Assembly (NCBI GenBank): GCA_965248815.1
Contig: CBDFKK010000008.1
Location: forward strand, 868,001-932,000
Source of the DNA: CBDFKK01 sp965248815
GTDB lineage: Bacteria; Pseudomonadota; Alphaproteobacteria; SMXP01
Direction of reading: 5' to 3'
Length of the DNA stretch: 64,000 nt
A program made the translations under genes and the position numbers. This document shows positions 34,433 through 42,811 of this stretch, piece after piece. Under the pieces are notes generated by a model. That model did not search any database. It worked only from the letters and a program-made list of their open reading frames with translations, and was not told the DNA's origin. Within the stretch, counting starts at the first letter, position 1; every line of letters begins with the position of its first letter.

Positions 34433-34522
34433 GGCGAGGTCTCGCTTTCGAAATGGTCTCCGCCTACTATAGAACGACTCACCTTCCCATTCATGCGGCG
34501 GACCAAAGGGAACAAGATTCAG

Positions 34523-34975
34523 ATGGCAGGCAAACTCCTGAGCATCGCGCGGCGGCCTCAGTCGCGTTGGCCTATGGAGCGAATGGCAGACGTAAACATC
34601 AGCGTCGATGCGGGGCTAGAGGGTGATTCAAAAGGCACGAAGCGGGATCGGCAGGTGACCGTCTTGGCGCTTGAAGATTGGCGCACTGCGCTTAACGAAG
34701 TGTCGTCTGAGCTCATCCTGAAGTGGACGGTCCGGCGCGCCAATTTGCTGGTCGAAGGTGTTGAGCTACCGCGCAAAGGCGGGCGGCTCTCGATTGGAGA
34801 CGTCGTGCTCGAAGTAACCGGCGAAACCAAGCCGTGTGGGCGCATGGACGAGGTGCGCGAAGGCCTGCGCAGAGCGCTCGAGCCCGACTGGCGCGGCGGA
34901 GTGACATGCAAAGTCATTTCCGGCGGCGGTGTTCAAGTCGGCGACGAGGTGAGCGTTTCGGCGGTGAGCCACTAA
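34523..34975 (+). CDS. MOSC-domain protein
   Basis: 150 residues from ATG 34523; another in-frame ATG lies at 34493. The MOSC (Mo-cofactor sulfurase C-terminal) fold is shown by GLEGDSKGTKRDRQVTVL, then RRANLLVEGVELP and TGETKPCGRMDEV with the conserved cysteine. MOSC proteins bind sulfurated molybdenum cofactor or act in related sulfur/molybdenum chemistry; YiiM-type examples reduce N-hydroxylated compounds. No molybdoenzyme is in the window, so the partner is unknown. Confidence 0.87.
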   Translation: MAGKLLSIARRPQSRWPMERMADVNISVDAGLEGDSKGTKRDRQVTVLALEDWRTALNEVSSELILKWTVRRANLLVEGVELPRKGGRLSIGDVVLEVTGETKPCGRMDEVREGLRRALEPDWRGGVTCKVISGGGVQVGDEVSVSAVSH

Positions 34976-35061
34976 TAAATTCGTCAAATCGTATTTTGAA
35001 AAATCTTCCGCACGCCAATCTTTCTTCGCACAAATGCTACTCAAAGATGGATCAGTGACCA

Positions 35062-35490
35062 ATGTCCAACCAAGACGAAATAGACGCTGTCGAGGCCCAC
35101 GTGAAACAAATCTGGGATCACTTTGTCGCCCAGGATCCAAAAAGTATGTTGGCGATGCTGCATCCCGAGTGCACGGTGTGGGACGTATTCCAGCCTCAGT
35201 TGGTGACACGCCGGGACATGGAGGAGTATGTCGAGCGCGATTTCTCACAATCGGCGGCCAGAGGCAAGCTGACCTTCGAGCAGTTCGACTTCGTCACGAC
35301 GGTTTGGGGAGATGCCGCCATTTGCCGGTTCAATTCCTACCACAAGTATGATCCGCCAGGCGCTCACGAAGGTCGCGGCAGAACAACTTGCGTTCTGAGG
35401 AAATTTCCCGATGAAGGTTGGTTGGTCGTACACGTCCACGAAGGCAGGCTGCCCACTGGTATTCCGCCCCTGGAACAAGAGAACGAGTGA
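35062..35490 (+). CDS. SnoaL/NTF2-like small protein
   Basis: 142 residues with the NTF2-like cone fold: an N-terminal helix (DAVEAHVKQIWDHFVAQD), MLHPECTVWDV, and C-terminal strands ending FPDEGWLVVHVHEGRLP. This family (SnoaL, DUF4440) covers small enzymes and ligand-binding proteins without a shared reaction. It starts at ATG 35062. The late histidines (VHVHEGR) may line the pocket. The function cannot be told from sequence. Confidence 0.8.
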   Translation: MSNQDEIDAVEAHVKQIWDHFVAQDPKSMLAMLHPECTVWDVFQPQLVTRRDMEEYVERDFSQSAARGKLTFEQFDFVTTVWGDAAICRFNSYHKYDPPGAHEGRGRTTCVLRKFPDEGWLVVHVHEGRLPTGIPPLEQENE

Positions 35491-35561
35491 TCTCCTCGTA
35501 GAATTATGAGGCGGCGTGCATTCGTTATGCATCAACTGATGTTGGAGCCTCGTTAAACGCC

Positions 35562-36395
35562 ATGGAAGACTTCATCCTCGCCAATGCGGTCTCGATCCGG
35601 CTCAGCGCGTTTGTCGGGATCTTTGCCACAATGGCGCTTTGGGAAGTTCTAGCGCCGGGGCGGCGCCTCTCCCTCGGCCGCGGCCCGAGGTGGCCGAACA
35701 ACTTAGCGATCGTGGCGCTGAACGCCGCCCTTGTCCGCGTCGCGTTTCCCACCGCCGCACTTTCGATAGCGCTGCAAGCTGAACAGCAAGGCTGCGGCCT
35801 GATCAATTATCTCAATTTGCCCGGCCCCTTTGCGATCATTCTCGCAATCCTTGCGCTCGACCTTGCAATCTATCTTCAGCATATTTTATTTCACGCCGTG
35901 CCTGCACTGTGGCGGCTCCATCGCATGCATCACGCCGACCTTGACTTTGACGTGACGACTGGTGCGCGCTTCCACCCCATCGAGATCATCTTATCCATGT
36001 TGATCAAGCTGGCGGCAATCGTCGCCCTCGGCACGCCGGCCGTTGCGTTTGTCATCTTTGAAGTGTTTTTGAACGGAACATCTTTGTTCAATCATGGCAA
36101 TGTCACCATTTCTCCCGCGCTCGACCGCTTATTGCGATGGTTTGTCGTCACGCCGGACATGCACCGCGTACATCATTCGATTGTTCCGCAAGAGACCAAC
36201 AGCAATTTTGGATTCAATCTGCCCTGGTGGGATCGGCTTTTTGGAACCTACCGGGCACAGCCTGCGGCTGGTCATCAAGGCATGACCATTGGCATCGAGC
36301 AATTCCGCAGCCCCCGTGATCTTCGCCTCGACCGGATGCTGATCCAGCCGATCATCGGGGCCGCAGGCGACTATCCGATAAGCCGGAACCGTTAA
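35562..36395 (+). CDS. Sterol desaturase/fatty acid hydroxylase-family membrane protein
   Basis: 277 residues with four to five membrane helices and the family's histidine motifs: HILFHAVPALWRLHRMHH (HxxxH and HxxHH), a central histidine in NHGNVTISP, and HRVHHSIV. These ligate a di-iron centre that inserts oxygen or a double bond into lipids. It resembles the bacterial COG3000 group, whose substrates are rarely known (sterol-, carotenoid- or ether-lipid-like). It is cytoplasmic-membrane bound. The start is ATG 35562. It stands alone with a TPR gene downstream. Confidence 0.88.
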   Translation: MEDFILANAVSIRLSAFVGIFATMALWEVLAPGRRLSLGRGPRWPNNLAIVALNAALVRVAFPTAALSIALQAEQQGCGLINYLNLPGPFAIILAILALDLAIYLQHILFHAVPALWRLHRMHHADLDFDVTTGARFHPIEIILSMLIKLAAIVALGTPAVAFVIFEVFLNGTSLFNHGNVTISPALDRLLRWFVVTPDMHRVHHSIVPQETNSNFGFNLPWWDRLFGTYRAQPAAGHQGMTIGIEQFRSPRDLRLDRMLIQPIIGAAGDYPISRNR

Positions 36396-36511
36396 ATACG
36401 TAAAGCCGGGCTTAACCGTCACAGGTTTAGTCTTACCCTGTTGCAGATACGTGATTGCGCGGCGGTCTGTGATGCGGGATCATCACGCGAACCTGCCTAG
36501 GTGAGAAGTTT

Positions 36512-37162
36512 ATGTACAAGTTATTGCTCGTCGCAATTGCGTTCACGGCTGGCTTTGTTCCTGCCCGCGCTGAAGAGAGCCTCACCTATTGCCAGCAAGG
36601 CCAACAATCGGAAGAAATCGGCCTCCATAAACTTGCCTTGCTTCGCTATACCAAATGTCTGAACACGGGCGACTTGACGGAAGACTCGAAAGCGACCGCA
36701 CTCATACGCCGGGGCACAATGCATTGGTATTTAGACTCCCATGAGCCCGCCCTTGAAGATTACAACAGCGCCGTTGCGCTCGGATCGGAAGCGACGGAAG
36801 TTTATTTTTTCCGCGGCGCGGTTCTTGAAGATCTCAAACGCTACGATTTGGCAGCAGCAGACGCGGACAAGCTTGTCACGCTGATTCCCGAAGACGCCGA
36901 AGCGTGGAATGCACGCTGTTGGTGGCGAGCTCTGGCCGGGCGCCATGAGGAAGCGTTACCCGATTGTGAAAAAGCGCTGGAGATTGAACCGGACGCAGCA
37001 CACATCGTTCACAGTCTTGCCTTCACCTATGAAGGATTAGGCGATACGGACCGCGCGATCACCGAGTACAAACGCGCGCTTGAGCTTGACCCTGAACTGG
37101 AAGAAGCCAAAGACGATTTGGCTCGCCTTGAAGGGGCATTGACTTCGGCCACGGACAATTAG
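36512..37162 (+). CDS. Secreted tetratricopeptide-repeat protein
   Basis: 216 residues with a signal peptide (MYKLLLVAIAFTAGFVPARA) and about four TPR units: AEESLTYCQQGQQSEEIGLH..., ALIRRGTMHWYLDSHEPALEDYN, EVYFFRGAVLEDLKRYDLAAA and HIVHSLAFTYEGLGDTDRAI, each with the family's W-LG-Y-A-P spacing. TPR domains hold other proteins; the partner here is unknown. It is probably periplasmic. The stop overlaps the convergent small membrane-protein gene by four bases. Confidence 0.88.
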   Translation: MYKLLLVAIAFTAGFVPARAEESLTYCQQGQQSEEIGLHKLALLRYTKCLNTGDLTEDSKATALIRRGTMHWYLDSHEPALEDYNSAVALGSEATEVYFFRGAVLEDLKRYDLAAADADKLVTLIPEDAEAWNARCWWRALAGRHEEALPDCEKALEIEPDAAHIVHSLAFTYEGLGDTDRAITEYKRALELDPELEEAKDDLARLEGALTSATDN

Positions 37163-37452
37163 CTGAACGCCGCAAAAAGTGCAGCCAACATTGCCGCGAT
37201 TGCCATCAATATGGTGGCACATATTTCGAGCACCATGGCATAGAAGGCGGCCGTGATGTGAAACCCCAATCCGGTCAGGAAGACTACGGTCGCGAGGGCA
37301 AGCGCCACCCATGCGGACGTTGAAGCGCCAAGGCTTGTGAACAGAACCAAAATTAAAAACAGAATGATCCAAACGAGCACGCCGGCGGCGAGCGCTACAG
37401 TTGGGCGATTGTTGGGATCAAAGTGGCGCGGTTTTGGTGGTTGTTCACTCAT
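37159..37452 (-). CDS. Small two-to-three-helix membrane protein
   Basis: 97 residues from ATG 37452 (MSEQPPKPRHFDPNN); an in-frame ATG lies at 37485. After a proline-rich cytoplasmic start come hydrophobic helices (about 22-45, 50-70 and 75-95), Ala-rich at the end. I recognise no family. It converges with the TPR gene by four bases, and lies beside a large palindromic repeat. Confidence 0.6.
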   Translation of the reverse strand: MSEQPPKPRHFDPNNRPTVALAAGVLVWIILFLILVLFTSLGASTSAWVALALATVVFLTGLGFHITAAFYAMVLEICATILMAIAAMLAALFAAFS

Positions 37453-37524
37453 GCCAATGACCAAGAATGGCGAATACCTGATCATCCCACAACTGACTTA
37501 ACAGATCCTCTATCTTGGCTGGGG

Positions 37525-37645
37525 CCCCCTCACCCCTCCCTCGCTTTGCTCGGGACCGCCTCTCCCCCTAAGAGGGGGAGAGGAGAGTAATCCTCGATGG
37601 CACTACCCCCTCTCCCCCAAGGGGGAGAGGGTTGGGGTGAGGGGG
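37525..37645. repeat. Multi-branched palindromic intergenic repeat, copy 1
   Basis: Outer arms CCCCCTCACCCC (37525-37536) and GGGGTGAGGGGG (37634-37645) pair over 12 bases. Inside are three hairpins: near 37537-37554, CCTCTCCCCCT with AGGGGGAGAGG (37559-37583), and CCCTCTCCCCC with GGGGGAGAGGG (37608-37631). The transcript or single strand would fold as a cloverleaf. A second copy lies at 45085-45212. Confidence 0.9.
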
Positions 37646-37677
37646 TGGTTGCAATTGTCCAGAGTTATCGGCCCGCG

Positions 37678-38349
37678 TTACGAGTGCGAAATACTCGGAA
37701 AACAATCGGTGCCGCGCCCGGCGGGCGTCACGTCGAAGACATTCCACAACGGCCACAACATATCGACATGGCGCGGGTGCTGGCCATCTTCCGTGGGAGC
37801 AAAAAACATCTCGCTGGCATATTGATGAAAAATGCCGTTGGCCGTTCGTTGAAAAACGTTGAACGACGAAAGCTGTGAGCCGTCCGGCGCCTCGGCGAAA
37901 TAATCGGTGTTGTAGGAATTTCCGCCTGACGACAAGAGTCGCAAATTTCTCCAGCCTCGTGTCCCGCCGAAATCGCGGATTTGCGCAATGGGCGCTTTGG
38001 CGACGACAGCTAAATTGATGCGTTGCGAAATATGTGGCGCATTGCCATTGAGGCTATCGAGAAACGCCGTATACATGGGACATGGTGCGCCATCCGGCGC
38101 GTACATAAAGCTGTAAAGGAATAGACTATCCTTTTCTCCTTCAAAGAGATCCGACAGTTTTATTTTCCGTGTGCCTTCATCGAAGGCGTAGTCTTCCCAG
38201 ATCGCGCCGCCTAAGGGGAGCGCGCGGCGCTGTGCGGCAACCGCTTCGACCTGGGCGCGCAAGTCAATTTCTGCACTGAGGAGTTTATCCCGCGCGGTGC
38301 GATAGGCGCCGCTTTCGCCGGGATATTCTTTGTCGTGGTATTGTCCCAT
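37678..38349 (-). CDS. DUF899 (thioredoxin-like) family protein
   Basis: 223 residues from ATG 38349 (MGQYHDKEYPGESGAYR). The family opening is clear: RDKLLSAEIDLRAQVEAVAAQRRALPLGG. The later LFLYSFMYAPDGAPCPMYTAFLDSLNG carries a single conserved cysteine in a thioredoxin-like position, and the C-terminus has SGGNSYNTDYFAE and the HxxxMLWPLWNVFDVTPAGRG block. DUF899 proteins are widespread and unassigned; some neighbour glutathione transferase genes, as here. It reads leftward, 14 bases downstream of the GST gene, so probably one transcript. Confidence 0.87.
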   Translation of the reverse strand: MGQYHDKEYPGESGAYRTARDKLLSAEIDLRAQVEAVAAQRRALPLGGAIWEDYAFDEGTRKIKLSDLFEGEKDSLFLYSFMYAPDGAPCPMYTAFLDSLNGNAPHISQRINLAVVAKAPIAQIRDFGGTRGWRNLRLLSSGGNSYNTDYFAEAPDGSQLSSFNVFQRTANGIFHQYASEMFFAPTEDGQHPRHVDMLWPLWNVFDVTPAGRGTDCFPSISHS

Positions 38350-38363
38350 TGATCTATCCCTTC

Positions 38364-39023
38364 CTATGCGGCTTCTTTTTGCAACATGGGCGGATGAGTC
38401 GTCTTGAAGCTGGGGCGCGTCGACACCGCATCCCACCAACGGCCTAAGTTCTCGAGACCGTCAAACAGCGGCAGACCGCCGGGCAAATTGCCGACATAGT
38501 GGCCGATCGGTACGAACAGCATGTCGGCAATCGACAGGCTGTCGCCGGCGATGAATGTTCGGCCGGTCAAATAATTGTCTAGGATCTCAAGGCGCTCACG
38601 GATTTGCGGTTTTGCGGACTCGATTTTTTTCTGATCGGGCTTGCCGTCTGGTCCGCTGCCAAAAATGTGCTCGGCGACAAATCCCCAAAGCAAGACCGGT
38701 ACATAATTGTCTTGAATTGAGCTTATCCATTGCTCCATCAGCGCGCGTTCTTTCAAGTCGGAGGGGCGTAACGCAGGCCCATTAAATGTTTCATCAATGT
38801 AGCGAGCAATGGCGGTGCTTTCGTACAACGTGAAATCACCGTGCTGCATCGTTGGAATTTTTCCGAACGGATGCAGCTTTTTGTATTCCGGTGTCTTTAA
38901 ATCGGGACGCGTGTTTTGGCCGATCGCTCTTAGCTCATGTGTGATGCCTTTTTCTTCGCACGCAAGGCGCGCGGTCCGAACGAAAGTGCTGTTGGGGGAT
39001 CCGTGAATGATGACGTCTGCCAT
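38364..39023 (-). CDS. Glutathione S-transferase family protein
   Basis: 219 residues from ATG 39023 (MADVIIHGSPNSTFVRTAR). The N-terminal thioredoxin-fold domain has the Ser (in SPNSTFVR) in the catalytic place, KIPTMQHGDFTLYESTAIARYID for glutathione binding (cis-Pro, Glu-Ser pair), and an all-helical C-terminal domain with TFIAGDSLSIADM. It conjugates or isomerises with glutathione; the substrate is unknown. Its gene sits in a leftward run ArsR, GST, DUF899, probably regulated by the ArsR protein upstream. Confidence 0.9.
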   Translation of the reverse strand: MADVIIHGSPNSTFVRTARLACEEKGITHELRAIGQNTRPDLKTPEYKKLHPFGKIPTMQHGDFTLYESTAIARYIDETFNGPALRPSDLKERALMEQWISSIQDNYVPVLLWGFVAEHIFGSGPDGKPDQKKIESAKPQIRERLEILDNYLTGRTFIAGDSLSIADMLFVPIGHYVGNLPGGLPLFDGLENLGRWWDAVSTRPSFKTTHPPMLQKEAA

Positions 39024-39060
39024 GATGACACTCCATTTGGTTTCTAATTGTCGGGCGGGT

Positions 39061-39405
39061 TCAATCTTGCTCGCCGTCTTTGGTTTTTGCGTCGAGATAC
39101 GCGTCCAATTGATCAAACTTGCCTTCCCAATAGGCGCGATAGCGATTCATCCATTCGGTCGGCTGCTTCATCGCCGCCGCGTTGAGGCGTATGATCCGCT
39201 TTTGTTTGTCGATCCGACGGGTCACGAGTCCTGACTGCTCCAATACTTTGAGATGACGTGAAATCGCCTGGGGAGAGATGTCGAACGGCGCGGCCAGATC
39301 GCCGACCGGCGCCTCTCCGTCGGCCAGCTGCTCTAAAATTGCGCGGCGAGTGGGGTCGGAAAGGGCGGCAAAAGCGGCGTTTAAGGGATCTTCGGAGGGT
39401 TCCAC
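39061..39405 (-). CDS. ArsR/SmtB-like winged-helix regulator
   Basis: 114 residues. A winged-helix domain fills the protein: FAALSDPTRRAILEQLADGEAPVGDLAAPF and ISPQAISRHLKVLEQSGLVTRR (recognition helix), then a C-terminal MNRYRAYWEGKFDQLDAYL helix. The classical ArsR metal cysteines are absent, so it is of the metal-independent type often placed beside SRPBCC, GST or DUF899 genes. It lies 37 bases before the GST start, on the same strand, and probably controls that operon. The gene is preceded by an AT-rich stretch (TTAATTAACTGATTAG, 39421-39436) that could be its operator. Confidence 0.9.
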   Translation of the reverse strand: MEPSEDPLNAAFAALSDPTRRAILEQLADGEAPVGDLAAPFDISPQAISRHLKVLEQSGLVTRRIDKQKRIIRLNAAAMKQPTEWMNRYRAYWEGKFDQLDAYLDAKTKDGEQD

Positions 39406-39500
39406 TGATCAATCATCCTTTTAATTAACTGATTAGTTTATAAAAGGATGAGTTCAGGGTGTCAATAGGGTTAGCCGCGATCTATCGGTACCCCTGTGTC

Positions 39501-39586
39501 ATGCCCGGACTTGATCCGGGCATCCCCATGCTGTGCACAACAACTGTGAGCCAAAGCCTTTGGATTGCCGGGTCAAGCCCGGCAAT
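39501..39586. repeat. Pair of palindromic REP-like hairpins
   Basis: Two stem-loops: ATGCCCGGA-CTTGA-TCCGGGCAT (39501-39523) and ATTGCCGGG-TCAAG-CCCGGCAAT (39564-39586). Their loops, CTTGA and TCAAG, are reverse complements, so they are the same kind of unit in opposite directions. A related hairpin with the CTTGA loop lies at 56973-56995. Confidence 0.9.
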
Positions 39587-39599
39587 GACAGTGAGCCGA

Positions 39600-40418
39600 T
39601 TACACCGGCGCCATTAGGACGAGCGCCTCGTCGAGTACGCCTTGATCGCTGGCGCTGACGAGACTGCCCGCAAATGTGAGATCTTGGGATTGACCTTGAA
39701 GATCCGAGACCGCGCCGCCCGCTTCGCGCACGCACGGGATGAGCGCGGCGCTGTCCCACGGGGCCATAATGGAATCGATCGCCAAATGAAGCCGGCCGCG
39801 GCACACAAGTGCGTGTTGCACGCAATCCCCAACAACACGGAATTTTCTTGTCGCCTCAATCAGCGGCGCCAGCCGGTAGCTGGCATGCTCCGCGATGGGT
39901 TCAAGCTCGCTGGCGTGAACCCCCGCTGCAGAAATAAAAGCCTCTTCCAAACCACCGACTGACTCTGTTCGAACGCGCTGCGGCTCATCGTTGCCCACAA
40001 CAAACCAGCATCCGCCGCCCGCCCAGGCATAAACGGTTTCATCCATCGCCGGCATGTGAATGACGCCAAGCACCGGTTCCCCGTCACGCAATAGGGCGAT
40101 CAACGTTCCAAAGAGCGGGAGCCCAAGCGCAAACGGCGTCGTGCCGTCGAGAGGATCGACAATCCAGTGATCGCCCGGTTGAGGTTTGGCCTCGCCTCCA
40201 TATTCCTCGCCCAAAATGGCGGCCTGGGGCGTGTAGGATTCAAGTTGCTTGCGAATGAACTCCTCAGCTTCGCGATCAGCTGCTGTGACTTCCGATCCGT
40301 CGGGCTTCAACTCAACAGCCACCGAGCGATAGTGCGACAGAATGAGATCGCCGGCCCCTTGCGCCAGCGCGCGCGCAAAACCAGCGGCCTCGGCAAGTTC
40401 GATGGCATTGTTAGTCAT
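39600..40418 (-). CDS. Inositol monophosphatase family protein, probably HisN-type
   Basis: 272 residues. Three metal-site motifs of the family are present: LGEEYGGE, WIVDPLDGTTPF (DPxDGT) and MAPWDSAALIP (WDxAA). The surrounding PLFGTLIALLRDGEPVLGVIHMPA follows the histidinol-phosphatase (HisN) subgroup more than classic inositol-1-phosphatase. So it probably removes phosphate from histidinol phosphate, Mg2+-dependent, in the cytoplasm. Inositol phosphate or a related sugar phosphate remains possible. It is transcribed leftward, after OsmC (18 bases upstream), which suggests one transcript. Confidence 0.85.
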   Translation of the reverse strand: MTNNAIELAEAAGFARALAQGAGDLILSHYRSVAVELKPDGSEVTAADREAEEFIRKQLESYTPQAAILGEEYGGEAKPQPGDHWIVDPLDGTTPFALGLPLFGTLIALLRDGEPVLGVIHMPAMDETVYAWAGGGCWFVVGNDEPQRVRTESVGGLEEAFISAAGVHASELEPIAEHASYRLAPLIEATRKFRVVGDCVQHALVCRGRLHLAIDSIMAPWDSAALIPCVREAGGAVSDLQGQSQDLTFAGSLVSASDQGVLDEALVLMAPV

Positions 40419-40436
40419 ATGCGTATTTCAACTTTC

Positions 40437-40910
40437 TTATGCGGCCACAATTTCCACCACCGGCTCATGGCGCACGGGAAAATTGACCGACTGGGCGATG
40501 AAGCAAATCTTATTGGCGCGCTCGTGCAGCGCTAGAGCTTTGGCTTCGTCGCCGCCTGCGGCGATGGTCACGCGCGGGCGCAACAATACGTCGGTAAAGT
40601 GACCGCCGGAGCCTTCTTGCTCCATGGTGCCGCTCGCCGCGTCTTTATAGCTCAGCACATTGATCCGCGAACGGGCGGCAAGCGCGAGATAGCTCAGCAT
40701 GTGGCAGCTCGCCAACGCCACGAGCAAGCATTCCTCCGGATTAAGCACGCTCGGATCGCCTAAGAATGACGGGTCGGCGGAAATTTGAAATCCCTGTTTG
40801 CCGGAAATCTCAACGTCATGGGTCCGGGGATAAGTCTTGTAGTCCCCCGTACCGCCGGTCGCCGCGCCGGACCAGGAGACCGCCGCCTCATAGTGATGGG
40901 TTGTTAACAT
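40437..40910 (-). CDS. OsmC-family peroxide-handling protein
   Basis: 157 residues. The OsmC/Ohr fold is shown by FLGDPSVLNPEECLLVALASCHMLSYLALAAR with the two reactive cysteines (EECLL and ASCHM), and the second strand region FTDVLLRPRVTIAAG. The cysteine pair reduces organic or hydrogen peroxides in this family. It is YhfA/OsmC-like rather than Ohr by length. It is cytoplasmic. It overlaps no gene and is divergent from a methyltransferase-like gene. Its own start (ATG 40910) has a weak ribosome site. Confidence 0.9.
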   Translation of the reverse strand: MLTTHHYEAAVSWSGAATGGTGDYKTYPRTHDVEISGKQGFQISADPSFLGDPSVLNPEECLLVALASCHMLSYLALAARSRINVLSYKDAASGTMEQEGSGGHFTDVLLRPRVTIAAGGDEAKALALHERANKICFIAQSVNFPVRHEPVVEIVAA

Positions 40911-40986
40911 GGGAACGCCTATGCTGATGCTAAATCAAGAGCAGCCGAAAGTGCTGCGCGATCCAACTTAACGGCGGGACCGCTCG

Positions 40987-41682
40987 ATGGCAAAAGAATT
41001 TGATTTTCCGGGCATCGTGCCCTGGGGTCGGACGCTCAAAGAGTATCGCGGATTTTTCGCCCTCAATGATTTGAAGTTACTCTCGCCGATCTTGGATGTG
41101 GCTGCCGGTCCCTCGTCATTTACCGCGGAAGCTTTATACCAAGGCGCGCGCGCCGTTGCCGTCGATCCCTTGTACGCGCTGAACGACCGCGAAATCACCG
41201 ACCGGTTCGAAGAGGCGCGCCCGCAAATGATGCGGGGGCTGCGCCTCGCCTTCACGCGCTTTACCTGGTCGCATTATTCGTCGCCTAAAGAAGTGGAAGA
41301 ATTGCGCCAAAGGGCACTCACCTTGTTCCTTGAAGATTACGCCGCCCGCCAAGACGAGGCCAATTATGTTCCGGGCTCCTTGCCAAACTTGCCGTTCAGC
41401 GCGGAGAGCTTTCGCCTGGCGTTGTCGTCTCATCTTTTGTTTCTGTACGATCACGTGCTGACGCTTCCGTTTCATATCTCGGCAATTTTAGAGATGGCGC
41501 GCGTGGCACACGAAGTACGTATTTTTCCGCTCATGAACATGGACGGCAAGCCCTCGGAATTTCTGAGAGAGGTGCGCAAAGCCGTGGAAGCTAAAGGCTT
41601 GTTCACAAGCTTGGACGAAGTGCCGTTTGAATTTCAAAAAGGCGCCAACCACATGTTGCGCGTCGTCGGCCCTGATGCGTAA
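40987..41682 (+). CDS. Class I SAM-dependent methyltransferase-like protein
   Basis: 231 residues. ILDVAAGPSSFTAEALYQGARAVAVDPLY matches the SAM-binding motif I (DxAxGPS in place of DxGxG) with the acidic end of strand 2. A later LPFSAESFRLALSSHLLFLYD resembles motif IV, and VRIFPLMNMDGK a strand near motif V. The first ~30 residues are basic and the middle is helical. The target is unknown. It lies between the OsmC and a membrane-protein gene, divergent from the first and convergent with the second. Confidence 0.72.
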   Translation: MAKEFDFPGIVPWGRTLKEYRGFFALNDLKLLSPILDVAAGPSSFTAEALYQGARAVAVDPLYALNDREITDRFEEARPQMMRGLRLAFTRFTWSHYSSPKEVEELRQRALTLFLEDYAARQDEANYVPGSLPNLPFSAESFRLALSSHLLFLYDHVLTLPFHISAILEMARVAHEVRIFPLMNMDGKPSEFLREVRKAVEAKGLFTSLDEVPFEFQKGANHMLRVVGPDA

Positions 41683-41717
41683 ACGGATCTTCTCACCCGG
41701 CCACTTCCATCTAGCAC

Positions 41718-42614
41718 TCACTCATTCAAGAAAAAAGCAATCAGGTCGCGATACGTTTTGATATCCGACATATACAATTCATTCCTCGTCAATCCCCGCC
41801 TGATCGTCGAGCGCATTGAAACTTCTGCAGCGATCCAACCAACAGGAATTGATATTAGACTCATTCCTAGTAGCCAAATGCTAAGCCAAATTGTTGGATC
41901 CTCAGATGGTAGATCGATCAAAAAATCAAAAAAGTTCCAGACGCTCTCACCGTCGAGAAAGACGAATGTTGAGAGATACACTACAAACAGTAGAAATACT
42001 GTCAAAAGCGCAAGGAAAACCACAGTCGCGCCGGAGGCAATCATTGCGATACCATAGTGAATTCCTGGTCTCTCTTGCCCTTCCATTGGCAACGTCGATC
42101 GAGGAGCAAGTTTCGCGGCATGCATAAAGAACCCTGAAGAGGTTGTGTTCAGCATTGGCTTGACAGGACTGCTGGGACGCAACCCAACCGTTTTAGCATC
42201 TTGCTCGGCAAGCAAAGCTCGAAAGGCAAAAAACAGCGATGCCGCGATGCTCTCCTCACCAAGCACATTCAAAGGTCTCAGATGAGGCAAGAGGACTTTG
42301 TTGCTTAGCAATTGGCATATGTCGGCAACAGTTTTCTTCGTCTCGGGCTCAGTATGTAATTCCAGGGATTTCTCATCGATATCGACTTCAAACAGCATGG
42401 CCAAAAGTTTGCCGGTTGATGCCTCACTAACAAGGATAATTTCGTCGGGCCATAGAATTTCCCTAATCTGTGACACGCTCATTTCTAATGGTAGCTGTCT
42501 CGGACGTTCGACTTTTCCTTGAATTTGCATTCTTTGGCGCGCAAAGGCCGAGAGCACTGTCAATATGTCTTCTGCAGAAGCAGGGTGCATCTTAAATGAG
42601 GATCTTCCGTCCAT
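41718..42614 (-). CDS. Membrane protein of unknown function
   Basis: 298 residues from ATG 42614 (an ATG at 42620 is in frame). The N-terminal 190 residues are soluble, with a mixed helix/strand pattern and no recognisable motif; the C-terminus has two long helices (GIAMIASGATVVFLALLTVFLLFVVYL and IWLSIWLLGMSLISIPVGWIA) and a cytoplasmic tail. No database family is recognised. Base use looks slightly more AT-rich than the flanking genes. It is divergent from nfeD. Confidence 0.6.
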   Translation of the reverse strand: MDGRSSFKMHPASAEDILTVLSAFARQRMQIQGKVERPRQLPLEMSVSQIREILWPDEIILVSEASTGKLLAMLFEVDIDEKSLELHTEPETKKTVADICQLLSNKVLLPHLRPLNVLGEESIAASLFFAFRALLAEQDAKTVGLRPSSPVKPMLNTTSSGFFMHAAKLAPRSTLPMEGQERPGIHYGIAMIASGATVVFLALLTVFLLFVVYLSTFVFLDGESVWNFFDFLIDLPSEDPTIWLSIWLLGMSLISIPVGWIAAEVSMRSTIRRGLTRNELYMSDIKTYRDLIAFFLNE

Positions 42615-42811
42615 GACCAATCATATAGTGTGATCGATAGCGCATAGTTCAATATTTGATTAAGTTGCTGAAAATATGAACGCATACGTGAGCTTTCGGA
42701 CCAACATTTATCAACCGACCTTGAGATCACCGTGCTAAATCCCCATCTATAATTTTGGGCTTTCAAGGACTTAGGGGCATACTGGGCCCATAGGACCAAG
42801 GAGGACATGGC

